Assembly (NCBI GenBank): GCA_002104905.1
Contig: MCFE01000297.1
Coordinates: forward strand, 1 to 64,000
Direction of reading: 5' to 3'
Length of the DNA stretch: 64,000 nucleotides
Origin: Basidiobolus meristosporus CBS 931.73
Lineage: Eukaryota; Basidiobolomycota; Basidiobolomycetes; Basidiobolales; Basidiobolaceae
Below the pieces are notes generated by a model. The model was not told where the DNA came from. It was given only the letters and a program-made list of their open reading frames with translations, and ran no database searches. Made by a program: the position numbers and the translations under genes. The first letter of the stretch is position 1, and every line of letters starts with the position of its first letter. Below, one piece after another: positions 10,899 through 21,480 of the stretch.

Positions 10899-11715
10899 TG
10901 ACCATCTTGGTTTCATAACCCTCCTATCCTACTACCATAAGAGGCAACCACATGACAAAGGGGTTTCATATTACCACTACCTGATTGGCTATGTGCTACT
11001 ATGTCTCATGGAACAATCTGCCAAGAATTTGCGCTATTTTTAGTACACAATGACATGATTGGCTGTCTACTACCTTCTGGAAACTTCCAGAAAGTATTTT
11101 ATAGCAAGAAATTGAGCAGCAATAAAGTATATAAGGGAGGCTATCCCTTAAAATAAATCATCCCTCTTCCAATATTCCAACTTATTGAATAGTGAGATCA
11201 CTGCTACCTAATACCACTATTTTCTGACTCAGATCTGACAACATTCCCAGGAAACTGCGTTGTCAGCCAACTGACCTTGGAGGCACTACTTGTGAGGAAT
11301 ACTCAGAGTAGGTATATTTTATTATATTTGTTTGTTTTCCCAAGATTGTTCTTGTACAGGCAAAGATACTTTTCAGTCTTTGTAACTATTGGTCAAAGCT
11401 GCATTCTTATCAAGTCCCTGTTGGTGGAGTTTACAGTTGTTTTGACTTTGGAAGCTTTAGTACATTGTTATCTCAAAGGACGTCAAAGCCATTATACACT
11501 TTTGTTAAGATGCCAACTAGGTTTGGGATTGTAGTTCAATAGTTTTCCCTTGACAAGCTTAAGGCTTTATCCCTCATCACATTAGATTAGACAAAAGACC
11601 CAGTATTCCTAGCAAGCTTTTGCCAGAGGTTATTGCACCCAGTGAACACCCCACACACATTCACACTTGAGAAGTGTTGGCCGTATTTTGCCCTTTGGAC
11701 TTATACACCACCACA
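10899..11715 (+). repeat. 5' LTR of gypsy-1 (LTR-A), 5'-truncated
   Basis: Matches 17749-18565 with scattered differences, including AACTTATTGAATAG against GGCTTATTGATTAG. The first 264 bp of the LTR, present at 17486-17749, are absent, and the junction is with transposon copy 1. It ends in CACCACCACA. Confidence 0.88.
11128..11135 (+). promoter_or_regulatory. LTR-A TATA box
   Basis: TATATAAG, conserved in the 3' LTR near 17978 and, slightly changed, in the solo LTR near 25147. An AATAAA a short way downstream may serve as poly(A) signal, giving a compact U3-R arrangement. Confidence 0.55.
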
Positions 11716-11719
11716 TAAT

Positions 11720-11736
11720 TGGCACCCAACATGGGG
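11720..11736 (+). other. Primer-binding site of gypsy-1
   Basis: TGGCACCCAACATGGGG starts four bases after the LTR end. It looks like a tRNA 3'-end complement of the TGGCGCCCAACGTGGGG type in which both CpGs have become CpA. The tRNA is not assigned. Confidence 0.6.
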
Positions 11737-11855
11737 GGTTCATACAAGCTCCCTAGGACCCAACAAGATTTACCTGAAGATTTGAGCCATCACCCATTTA
11801 TTGAAACAAGACTACCAATATTATCAAGACTACAACACCAACCTACCTACGCAAA

Positions 11856-13814
11856 ATGAACTCCATGCCATTACCACTCTCACATAGAGCCCCACAGTTT
11901 GATGGAAAGAATGTGGAGAGCTTCATACCCAAATGGGAGAAGCTCTGCAAGATGTGCAGCCTATCTGAGCAAGAAATGGCTGGAGACTTCCCCTGCTACT
12001 GCACCAATGATATTACTACTAAGCTTCTCAGACAAGGAGACATTCTGACTGACTGGACCTTAATGAAGACCTACCTACAGACCAAGTATGGCAGACCCCA
12101 GATATACTATGGAATTGACAACCTCAGACACTTTGGAAGAGCTGGACTTTCCAAGCTACCACTTGAAGAGTTCATTCAACAATATGAAGATATGGCCAAG
12201 CCACTCCTAGAGTCCCAGGCAATAACTGAGTTTACCATGACACTTTACCTTGCACCAGGGCTTCTCCACGTATTGGCAAGGAAAGTTGACCTACATACAG
12301 CCAAGGATGACAAGTCTGGCATTCCTTGCTTTGCAGAGATGAAACGTGTACTCCTAGAGGCAAAGCAAATTTCTACCTCTATGAGACTGCTGACATCTAA
12401 TCTGCCAGACCAGCCAGCCAAGGAGCTAAAGAGTGCTTTTGTTGACAATCAGATCTACACTACCAACAGAATTGACCAACTTGCTGAACAGCTACAAAAG
12501 CTTGCCCTCAAGATTAACGGCTCAGCTGAGGTAGCTACTGAGGGCCAAAGAGCTTTGCCTAGACACTGCATTTGGTGTGACTCTACTCAGCATGCCAGAC
12601 AAGAATGCTCAGAGCTTAGCCAGCTACTTAGAGAAGGAACAGTACAGTTTGATGCTGATGGAATGCTTGCTGATAAGGAAGGAAAAAGGATTCCCACTAA
12701 TTTCCAAAGAGGTGGAATGAGAGCCCTTTTCCAGAAGTCTAACTCAGCAACTAGAAAGATTACTGTTGATGCCCCTATTGAGACTCATACAGTGAGTCCA
12801 AACGGCCCTGACAACAGAAAATACAAAGTAGACACCTTTGCTACTAAGAGACACCTTCCTGAAGAACCTGTCAAACCCATCCTTAGAAGGCCACAATTTG
12901 AAGAGCCTGCGGTTATTATTGACAAGAGGCCTGGAACACTGCCCACCCAAGACCCATTACCTCACTTTCAGATGACCTCAAAGATAGCAGGCTACTCAAG
13001 CCCCCAATTGATTACTGAGAAACTACTGAAGCAGAACCTCACTTTGTCAGTTGGAGAAATCATTAGTGTATCACTGTCTGTTAGGAAGACCTTTGATGAG
13101 CAGCTTAGAACAAGAAGACAAGCTGTTGAACATATGGACACCCATATAATCCAGACAAACCATGAAGACCACAAAGAGGATGACAATGCTACCAAATATA
13201 AGACCTTTTACTCAGTTGCAACTGCTGTGGTGAAAGGGTATATTTATGATGATCCTATTGACTGCCATATTGACAGTGGTTCAGAGATTTGTGTTATGCC
13301 GCTAGACTTCTGGAAGACACTTAGAAGCAAGGAGCTACTGCCTGTTGATAGATATATTGGATGGAACATGACTGATGCAAACTCAGGATCTAGCCCACTC
13401 TATGGTGTAGTGCACAAGTTCCCTATTAAGGTACAAGGAATCAAGGTCTGGCTTCCCCTCTTTATCTGCCAGAAGGCAAACTTTGACCTTCTGTTAGGCA
13501 GACCATGGGAGACCAGTACTAAGGCTACAACTACCAACTATTCTGATGGGTCAGTGTGGTACACTATACAAGGATCCAACCCAGGGCTACAGTCAACGTT
13601 CTGTGGCGTAACACCCAACAATAAGAGGACACATACCACTTGCCAGAAGACACATCTTGTTATAGAAGAAGATGAGGAGCCTGACAATATACACCCCAAC
13701 AGTTGGAGCTGCTCATTAGGTATACAGGAGCAGACAGCTATGGTTTGCACAAAATACAAGACAGTAGAACAGAAGATTAGACCATCACTTGCACCTTTAA
13801 CTGATGGATCTTGA
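11856..13814 (+). CDS. gag-pro: gypsy-1 Gag-protease open frame
   Basis: A 652-residue open frame, the longest in the window. The N-terminal part (roughly residues 10-170) is a retrotransposon-Gag-type capsid region (FDGKNVESFIPKWEKLC...EFIQQYEDM). A CX2CX4HX4C zinc knuckle for RNA binding lies at residues 238-251. The aspartic protease domain has its active Asp in IDSGSE (Asp473) and the second typical motif FDLLLGRPW near residues 560-568. The start is the first ATG after the primer-binding site. TGA at 13812-13814 ends it, but the same frame continues into reverse transcriptase, so the stop probably arose by mutation and the ancestral protein was a single Gag-Pol. The protein would form the particle and process the polyprotein. 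Frame integrity up to here contrasts with the broken pol. Confidence 0.85.
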   Translation: MNSMPLPLSHRAPQFDGKNVESFIPKWEKLCKMCSLSEQEMAGDFPCYCTNDITTKLLRQGDILTDWTLMKTYLQTKYGRPQIYYGIDNLRHFGRAGLSKLPLEEFIQQYEDMAKPLLESQAITEFTMTLYLAPGLLHVLARKVDLHTAKDDKSGIPCFAEMKRVLLEAKQISTSMRLLTSNLPDQPAKELKSAFVDNQIYTTNRIDQLAEQLQKLALKINGSAEVATEGQRALPRHCIWCDSTQHARQECSELSQLLREGTVQFDADGMLADKEGKRIPTNFQRGGMRALFQKSNSATRKITVDAPIETHTVSPNGPDNRKYKVDTFATKRHLPEEPVKPILRRPQFEEPAVIIDKRPGTLPTQDPLPHFQMTSKIAGYSSPQLITEKLLKQNLTLSVGEIISVSLSVRKTFDEQLRTRRQAVEHMDTHIIQTNHEDHKEDDNATKYKTFYSVATAVVKGYIYDDPIDCHIDSGSEICVMPLDFWKTLRSKELLPVDRYIGWNMTDANSGSSPLYGVVHKFPIKVQGIKVWLPLFICQKANFDLLLGRPWETSTKATTTNYSDGSVWYTIQGSNPGLQSTFCGVTPNNKRTHTTCQKTHLVIEEDEEPDNIHPNSWSCSLGIQEQTAMVCTKYKTVEQKIRPSLAPLTDGS

Positions 13815-15624
13815 CCTGCTGATTACATCAGACCACCAGAAGGAACACCAGAAGATATACTACTTACACCTGAGAGACTTAAGCAACTTATCATTGGTGA
13901 TGGAAACCTAACACCAGAGGAGATCTTACTATTTGAAGAAACCCTGATAAGGCATGATAAGGTTTTCTCAAATAACAACAAGGAGATGGGACTCTTAAAG
14001 ACATTGATTGAAAAACCTATCAAGATTCATACAGTGCCTCACACACTCTGGTCATTTAAGCCTTACCCACTACCTAGAGGACTCCAAGCTGATTTGCATG
14101 ACTTACTTAAGAACAAGATTGAAGCTGGTATCCTAGAACCTTGCCATGGACCTTATGCTAACAGATGGTTTGTGACCAAAAAGAAGAATGGAAAGCTGTA
14201 ATTCATTCAAGACATGCAACCTGCAAATGCTGTCACCATCAGAGATGCTGCAATACCTCCATCTATTGATGACTTTGCAGAGAGCTTTAGTGGTCACTCC
14301 ATCTACTCAACATATGATCTCTATTCAGGATATGACCAGATCCCCCTAGATGAGACATCAAGAGATATGTTTGCACTCCAGACACCATTTGGACTGTTAA
14401 GAATGACAAGACTCAGCCAAGGGGCAACAAACTCTGTGGCTCAGTTCCAGAGATGCACGGTAAATGTGCTCTACCAGTTTATAACTGAGAAACTTGCTGG
14501 CTTTGTTGATGACATAGGCATCAAAGGACCAAAACTCCGGGACACAACTGAAGTTATGCCTGGAGTAAGAAAGTTTGTCTATGACCATATCTCAGACAAT
14601 GATGCCATATTAGGAGCCATTGAAGAAGCTGGACTCACCATCAGTGGTGAGAAAAGCAGCTTTGGTGTATCAGAGATATCCATTGTTGGACAAAAATGCA
14701 ACACCTTTGGTCGTTCACCTGGAGACTCCAAGACACAAAAAATATGCAACTGGCCTACCCCCACAAGTCTCACACAAGCTTGTGGGCTTTGTGGCTGCTT
14801 GTGGGTTCTTTAGGATCTGGATCCCAAGATTTTCTGAGATAGCAGAACCAATCTACCAACTACAGAGAAAGAATGCCCCATTCAACTGGGGAGAAGAGCA
14901 AGAAGAAGCCATGCAATTACTAAAAGATGCCTTAGTATCTCCACCAGCTCTGAGACCTCTGGACTATCAGAACACTGAATGCCCACCTATCTTGACAGTG
15001 GATGCAAGCCCTATAGGAGCTGGAGCACTACTTGGCCAAGATGATGAAGATGGCAACCGCTATGCCTGCAGATATGAGAGCTGCCTCTTCTCTCCTAGAG
15101 AACAAAGATACTCACAGATTAAGAGAGAGCTACTAGGAGTTGTGAAGATGCTGAGAAAGCTGAAGTCACAACTCTACATGACACATTTCATCCTGGAGAC
15201 AGATGCTAAGCCACTTATAGGAATGATCAACAGGCCTGATCTACCTGATGATGCCACAAATTGGTGGATGGCATGGCTGAAAATGTTTGACTTTGAGGTC
15301 AGACATATCCCTGGCAAGACAAATGTTGTGGCCAATGCACTCTCCAGGAAGGGACCACAGTTATCTGAAGATATGGACCCTGACTTTGATGACATAATGG
15401 ATGCAGAAATCCAACAACTACACGTGAAGAAGCCCAGCTACTCTACATTGAACACCATTCAAGACTATCTGAGAACCTTAGAGAAGCCACCAGGAATGAG
15501 CCCACATGATTTCAGAAAGCTCAGGAAGAAGGCCCATCATTTCTACATAAAAGATGGCCTCCTCTTCAAACAAGCAAAGCCTGGACAGACACCAAGGAGA
15601 GTTATAGTTGAGCCCCAGGAATAA
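13815..15624 (+). pseudogene. pol: gypsy-1 reverse transcriptase-RNase H, broken
   Basis: The region continues in the Gag-Pro frame after the TGA at 13812. A TAA at 14199-14201 follows VTKKKNGKL. The catalytic segment is FVDD (near 14502-14513) in place of the commoner YxDD. A frameshift in CCCCC at 14758-14762 moves the frame. RNase H follows with LTVDASPIGAGALLGQ near 14992-15040 and ETDAKPLIGMI near 15199. HIPGKTNVVANALSR near 15306-15350 marks the link to integrase. A TAA at 15622-15624 ends the segment. It would have copied element RNA into DNA in the particle. Confidence 0.88.
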
Positions 15625-15633
15625 CAGACTATT

Positions 15634-17446
15634 ATGTCAAGCCTTCATGAAGGAAGACCCAGTGATCATAGAGGCAGAGATGCCACTTACAATGTTGTTT
15701 CCAGTAGATACTACTGGGAGCATATGTATCATGATGTCCAACACTTTGTTGAATCTTGTGACATTTGCCAAAGAAGGTCAACCAAGAGATATGAGGAGCT
15801 GCTCCATCCAACCTACACACCTTGTCTATGGCAGAAGGTTGGCATTGACCTGGCCCACATGCCAACTGCTGGAACCAAGAAGTACCTTGTTGTTGCCAGA
15901 GATGATCTGAGTGGGTGGGTAGAAGCTTGAGCCCTATCCAATAACAAAAGCCACACCATATGGACATTTATTCTTGAAGATATAATATGCAGATTTGGCT
16001 GCATCAGCAAGTTTGTTGCCGACCAAGGAGAAATGATTTCAAATTTGATCCAGGAACTCTGCTCACAATACAAGATTGATATTGCTTTCACCACCGCTTA
16101 TCACCCACAGGCCAATGGAATGGTTGAAAGAGGCCATGGCCCGTTGGTTAATTCCCTAGTCAAGAGCTGCAACAACATGACACTACAGTGGCCTACACAA
16201 CTTCATCTAGCACTCTGGGTGGATAGAATAGACTTGTTCCGTTGGATAGTGCCACATTGAGCCATGAGTGCCAAATGATGCCATAGTGTGCCAGAGAGAT
16301 CAAGTGAGCCTATACTTGGCCACAGAGTGTTAAACATAGCTCCGCATCTTCATGCAAAGCAGCCCCTGTGTTTCACCCATTGCGCAGAAGAAAATCCATT
16401 TTTTGACCTTTTTTTGTGGATCAATGTAGCTCAGGATGTGTAAGAGCACAGGAGAACTGAAGATATGCATCTGGTACTCAATACCCATGGCACTCTGAAT
16501 CTAGCTCCTGTAGCTTGTATCATGTCACAAAAATGAATGGCACTATCTTAGTCCACTGGTACTATCTGGCACTATATTTAAATATTAGCCCTAAAGTAAG
16601 ATCTATAAAAGCACTTATAGTGCCAGATAGTACCAGTGGACCAAGATAGTGCCATTCATTTTTGCAACATGATACAAGCCACAGGAGCTAGATTCAGAGT
16701 GCCATGGGTATTGAGTACCAGATGCATATCTTCAATCTGCTTGTGCTTTAACACATCCTGCGCAACATTGATCCAAAAAAAAAGGTCAAAAAATGGATTT
16801 TCTCCAACACAATGGGTGAAACACAGGGGCTGCTTTGCATGAAGATGCGGAGCTATGTTTGACACTCTGTGGCCAGGTAGAGGCTCATTTGGCCCCTCTG
16901 GCACACTATGGCATCATTTGGCACTCATGGCTCAATGTGGCACTATCCAATGGAACAAGTCTAATCACTACAAAACGCAGCACAGGTCTATCTCCATTCA
17001 AATTGCTTTATGGACATGATTGCGTTCTTCCCATAGAGCTTGAATCAACATCCTGGAACATGCTAGAGTGGAGAACTACAATGACTACAGAAGAACTACT
17101 GACTACACGCATCAAACAGCTTGATCACCATGAGCTTGATATTACCCAAGCAGCTGCTAAACTCAAAGAGACAAGACTTCAGAACAAGGAACCATTTGAC
17201 AAGTCACATAGCCTTAGACCAAAACCATTACTGCAAGGAGATCCAGTACTGCTCTATGATTCAACTTTAGACAAGCAGTGGAGTTGCAAATTTGACAATA
17301 AATGGTCTGGCCCATTTATTATCTCTAAGGTGATTGGAAATGGAAGCTACTACTTGTCTGAACTTGATGAAACACCACTAAGAACACCTGTGGCAGGAAA
17401 CAGACTTAAGCTATTCAAGCACCAGAATTTTGCACATCACATTTAG
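15634..17446 (+). pseudogene. int: gypsy-1 integrase, split by a foldback element
   Basis: The zinc-binding region (H...H...CDIC, about 15640-15770) leads to the DDE core. The residues are Asp in GIDLAHM (about 15841), Asp in VADQGE (about 16018) and Glu in GMVERGHGP (about 16117), all three still present. TGA at 15928-15930 interrupts the core. The frame stops at WVDRI where the foldback element starts (16230) and resumes at STGLSPFKLLYG after 16966. It continues to a C-terminal domain (KWSGPFIISKVIGNGSYYL) and a TAG ending at 17446. Integrase would insert the cDNA into the genome. Removing the insertion plus one copy of its 3-bp duplication restores the reading frame with the usual spacing between WxDR and STG. 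Confidence 0.87.
16230..16962. mobile_element. Long foldback element copy A (733 bp)
   Basis: The terminus AGACTTGTTCCGTTGGATAG is mirrored by an inverted copy ending AACAAGTCT. The two arms of about 340 bp pair almost throughout, leaving a loop of some 45 bases around 16580-16618. A target duplication AAT lies at 16227-16229 and 16963-16965. It sits in gypsy-1 integrase. The left arm carries GCCA at 16251, 16261, 16270, 16280 and 16290. It has no coding capacity of its own; the open frames in the arms are mirror images. Confidence 0.88.
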
Positions 17447-17470
17447 TTTGCTTTGACCTGAGTTCAAAGC

Positions 17471-17485
17471 TGAGAGGGGGGTGGA
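17471..17485 (+). other. Polypurine tract of gypsy-1
   Basis: TGAGAGGGGGGTGGA directly precedes the TG of the 3' LTR, the usual site of plus-strand priming. Confidence 0.7.
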
Positions 17486-18565
17486 TGTAGTGGGGTCACA
17501 GTGACACCCACAGGCAGATGTGCTCATTCTCATACGTTCACTTCCCTAAAAAAGGATTACCTCCCCCTATATTAGTATCATCCCAAATTGCAATATTTTC
17601 TATTCTGTCTATGTGATTATTACTATGCAACCTGACAAACTATGTGTCACTATTAACCCATTGCACAAGCTATTCCTATTCCTTGCCAAGATGCCAAGAT
17701 AACATAGTTACCATATAAGGCAAGTACCCCCAACAGAACCCATGTCATGTGACCATCTTGGTTTCATAACCCTCCTATCCTACTACCATAAGAGGCAACC
17801 ACATGACACAGGGGTTTCATATTACCACTACCTGATTGGCTATGTGCTACTATGTCTCATGGAACAATCTGCCAAGAATTTGCGCTATTTTTAGTACACA
17901 ATGACATGATTGGCTGTCTACTACCTTCTGGAAACTTCCAGAAAGTATTTTATAGCAAGAAATTGAGCAGCAATAAAGTATATAAGGGAGGCTATCCCTT
18001 AAAATAAATCATCCCTCTTCCAATATTCCGGCTTATTGATTAGTAAGATCACCACTACCTATTACCACTATTTTCTGACTCAGACCTGACGACACTCCCA
18101 GGAAACCGCATTGTCAGCCAACTGACCTTGGAGGCACTACTTGTGAGGAATACTCAGAGTAGGTATATTTTATTATATTTGTTTGTTTTCCCAAGATTGT
18201 TCTTGTACAGGCAAAGATACTTTTCAGTCTTTGTAACTATTGGTCAAAGCTGCATTCTTATCAAGTCCCTGTTGGTGGAGTTTACAGTTGTTTTGACTTT
18301 GGAAGCAATAGAACATTGTCATCTCAAAGGATGTCAAAGCCATTATACACTTTTGTAAGACGCCAACTTAGTTGGGGATTGTAGTTCAATAGTTTTCCCT
18401 TGACAAGCTTGAGGCTTTATCCCCCATCACATTAGATTAGACAAAAGATCCAGTATTCCTAGCAAGCTTTTGCCAGAGGTTATTGCACCCAGTGAACACC
18501 CCACACACATTCACACTTGAGAAGTGTTGGCCATATTTTGCCCTTTGGACTTATACACCACCACA
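17486..18565 (+). repeat. 3' LTR of gypsy-1 (reference LTR-A, 1080 bp)
   Basis: Starts TGTAGTGGGGTCACAGTGAC and ends CACCACCACA. It is the only complete paired LTR of the family here. Related copies in this window lie at 24676 (solo), 32987, 33950, 36034 and 60055. Confidence 0.9.
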
Positions 18566-21480
18566 CCGTGAACATGGTCAATTGCATCCTGGGATGATTT
18601 TGACACAAACTCACCTGATGCAGTTTGCACAAGGTTACAAAGACAGCCAGGTGCCAATATAGAAGTATTAAGTGGCTAGCAAGATATTGTTGGTACAATA
18701 GTGACTGCGGAATGGTCAAATATGAATTGTGCTGCAAAACACTGGCCATAATCCTTGTAATACTTCCTATGCTGTCTGCAGGCTCTATGGCTGAAAGGCT
18801 TGCTACAATAGCTACATGGTCATTTTTCTCTTCTCTTACAGCATTGAATCAGAGTAGTCTTGTCCATTGGGCAAACAGTTAGCCAGTCTACAATGTAACA
18901 CTATTATATCACTTTTGGGCTATACACATGTGATTTTAGGACAGACTTGTATTTGAGACATTGCACCTATATGATTGTAAGATTCAGTGATGACCTGCCA
19001 TAGTACACATTATAAGTAGAGTTGTAGCACTGCATACAAATGTATTTAATACCATTTCCCCTTTGGTTTGACTCACTTCCATATATATGCTGCTAAAAGA
19101 TAAAGCAAAGTTTCCTGCTTCCCAACCAGGCCCCACTTCTGATGGCAACAGAAGAATAGCTGGACAACAGCTTGCCTTGACACTCAGTGCAACAAGTGGA
19201 GCTACAACCAAAAAAAACCCTGTGGACAGTGTGCCCACTGAAGGGAATACTGTGGACTCCTCAGGCTCTCAGTCAAGTAGGCAATTGAGAATCTCTGCAG
19301 AGCCATAAGCTGATAATATTGAAGAGGCAGATAAGAATATAGCAAAAGTAGTACCTTTTGTTGGAGACCAGCAAGTGGCTGTCATAACATCACCACCACC
19401 TGTATTAGCAAGGATGTTGTCAGCTCATACCAAAACATTAATGAGGCAATTAGGTGCAGTGACTGATAGGATAGATGCAATGGCTCAGAGAAATCAGGAA
19501 ATACTCCAGAAACAGGATGAGCAGATAAAGGCTGCAGAGCTATCTATATCCCAGGTAGAGAATACAGTATCCTTGCTGCAAAGAAGGATCTCAAGTAGCT
19601 CAATGTCACTGCAAAGAACCAAGCCATTTGCTGATGTAACAACAGAGGAACACCATGCAGTTTTGAAGCACAATAGCAATACCCAATGATACTGCACACA
19701 GCAAAACCTATTGCAGCATGGAAGGGAGAAAATGCAGTCTTCATGCCAAAGCCTACAAATGAAAAGACATTGAAAATCTGTGAAGCCATTGAGTGCAGCA
19801 ATGAAGAGTGGGCTAATATTCAAGAAGCCATTATTAGCCTAGCATGCCAGCACCTTAAGGCCTGCATACCATGGGACCTTCAGGAACTAAAGACCTAGCA
19901 GAATGCACTTGACTTGCTCCATGAGCATTATCCTGGATTCAACCAAAAAAACAGTTTTGGGCCAGCATTGGTATGCTAATAGAGTATTGCAAGAATGTCA
20001 GAAACTATTAAAGGCACAAGAACAAGGGTGCAATAGCTAAGAACCAGTAGCTTCCTCAAGTAACTGTTTGAAGCAGGGCCAAAAGCTCCATACAAGCGTC
20101 AAAAAGGCTTCAGCTAGCAGGAACAGTGCTCATATGGGAAAAGCAGACAGACACAGATGTATCAGCATAACCTTTACCAAGGAAGGCGTAGTTCTACTAA
20201 AGAAGCACTCAGTCAATGTAGAAGTGAAGGATCTGGCAATGATCAAAACATGGGGCTACCTCAGGAGCCCTTCACAGCATGGGCTGAGAGCCCAAATCAA
20301 GCAGAAATAAAGCATCAGGTTGCCTGCAGAGTGCCAGCAAGGGACAAGCAGGCCAAAGCAGATGCATCAGAGCAGCATTTAGCAAGGAGGAAACATAGTT
20401 GAATACAGGAAGCACTCAGACAAAGTAGCAGTGAAAGACCTGGCAGTTTTGAAGTAAAAAGTAAAGGGGAGAAAGTCTGCTCAAGCCAGATACAGGGAAG
20501 CGTGAGAAAGAAGCTGTAGTTGTTGCCAATTAATGCTGCAAGCCTGGAACAGACTGAATCACATCATAGCCAAGAAGAACTACCAATAAGAGAGCAGCTG
20601 TTTTCACAAGAGTTTGAAGCACAGCCAGTTGCACTACACTCCAAAGAGGTAGATGAGTTTGCAGAGAAAGGCAATCTGTCTACCACAGCCTGTACATCCT
20701 CTTTTGTAGCCAGAGTGGAGATCCCATTGAGAGACAAAGTAGCAGTCAAGAACTCAAGAGGCTATCACAATGCTGCTTGTGGAATTTTGGAACCTTAATA
20801 GGCACACCAAGAAGTTGCAGCACTTTTTCAAGAGCAGAGCCCAAGAAAACATACCTAAATATTGCAACCACTTATTGCAAAGACTGGCAGATGAGGAGCT
20901 AGACCTTGCAGTGCTGGCTGAAGACCAGGGTGTATGGGAAACAGTGAATGAACAATGAAATAAAGCCATAGGACTCCCCCCAAAGTTGCGGAAACAGAAT
21001 GTTACAGCAGAAATACTTATTGAGTGGTGGATTATAATGGAGTTACTTGCCAAGTGTGGGGTTGGGCTTAATGTTAGTGTTATGTATAGGGACTTGTATA
21101 GGTCAAGGCAACAGGCAATTGAGGTACAACTGAACTTTTAACGGAAATAAATAAACTTGTATGCATAAAAAGTAAGAGAAATGGCCAAGTCAGGTAATAA
21201 TCAGAGTGAAAAAGAGGTAATAGCCAATCCATGCACACAAATTTAAAAGGTGATAGATTGTCCAGGATCAGGAAGTTGGAAAATTGGCAGAGAATCAATT
21301 AAGAGCCACTTTTGTATTATTGTGATGAAAAATATTGACCAAGTTTTTGATGATATATGGGGTGCATTTATCTTTTGACAGTCTTTGCATAGTGTCCTCA
21401 TGAAATTAATACCTCTTAGTCACAGGACTTAGAGTCTGTGACAGCCTTTTGATGTGATCAACACAATAATTTTTCATACA
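18566..21480 (+). mobile_element. Repeat family R1, copy a
   Basis: About 2.9 kb homologous to the inverse of 21481-24300 and to two more copies near the window end. It contains a conserved 5' leader (18604-19080), a broken reading frame (19087-21141) and a 3' tail ending near 21480, where it meets copy b tail to tail. No LTRs, terminal inverted repeats or poly(A) tail were found, so the transposition class is open. Its left edge directly abuts the gypsy-1 3' LTR. Confidence 0.6.
19087..21141 (+). pseudogene. R1 protein gene, copy a: coiled-coil protein of unknown function
   Basis: The start is the ATG at 19087 in a Ser/Thr/Gly-rich N-terminus (SQPGPTSDGNRRIAGQQLAL). After a stop the frame resumes with a likely coiled coil of about 60 residues, LMRQLGAVTDRIDAM near 19438 on to ISQVENTVSLLQRR. 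The block ICEAIECSNEEWANIQEAI follows near 19775-19840. A repeat region around 20150-20460 has units containing LPQEP.TAWAESP, HLARRKHS and EALRQSSSE. The C-terminal block (20830-21138) includes LADEELDLAVLAEDQGVWE, then EILIEWWIIMELLAKCGVGL and a segment ending in RDLYRS. At least six stops or frameshifts break it. Conserved blocks in all copies argue for a once-expressed protein. I recognise no transposase, polymerase or capsid motif, though a Gag-like or DNA-binding role is possible. Confidence 0.5.

Larger units (their letters stand above)
10899..18565 (+). mobile_element. Ty3/gypsy retrotransposon (gypsy-1), degenerate, with nested foldback element
   Basis: Order: LTR, primer-binding site, gag-protease, reverse transcriptase, RNase H, integrase, polypurine tract, LTR. 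Integrase follows RNase H, which defines Ty3/gypsy. The 3' LTR is complete (1080 bp, TG...CA); the 5' LTR lacks its first 264 bp and abuts Plavaka-like DNA. The coding region carries four in-frame stops (13812, 14199, 15622, 15928), one frameshift in a CCCCC run (14758-14762) and a 733-bp foldback element in integrase. No target-site duplication can be tested because the 5' end is gone. Confidence 0.9.

Noticed and set aside
16635-16905. Open frames inside the foldback elements as small genes
   Set aside because: The same residues appear on both strands because the arms are mirror images; none has domain features and all copies break them differently.
16230-16962. Classification of the foldback family as PIF/Harbinger
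   Set aside because: Three-base duplications would fit, but the AAA target and the non-G-rich AGACTTG terminus are atypical, and no Harbinger transposase is visible.
11856-17446. gypsy-1 as an active retrotransposon
   Set aside because: Four in-frame stops, a frameshift, a truncated 5' LTR and a foldback insertion in integrase exclude autonomous activity.
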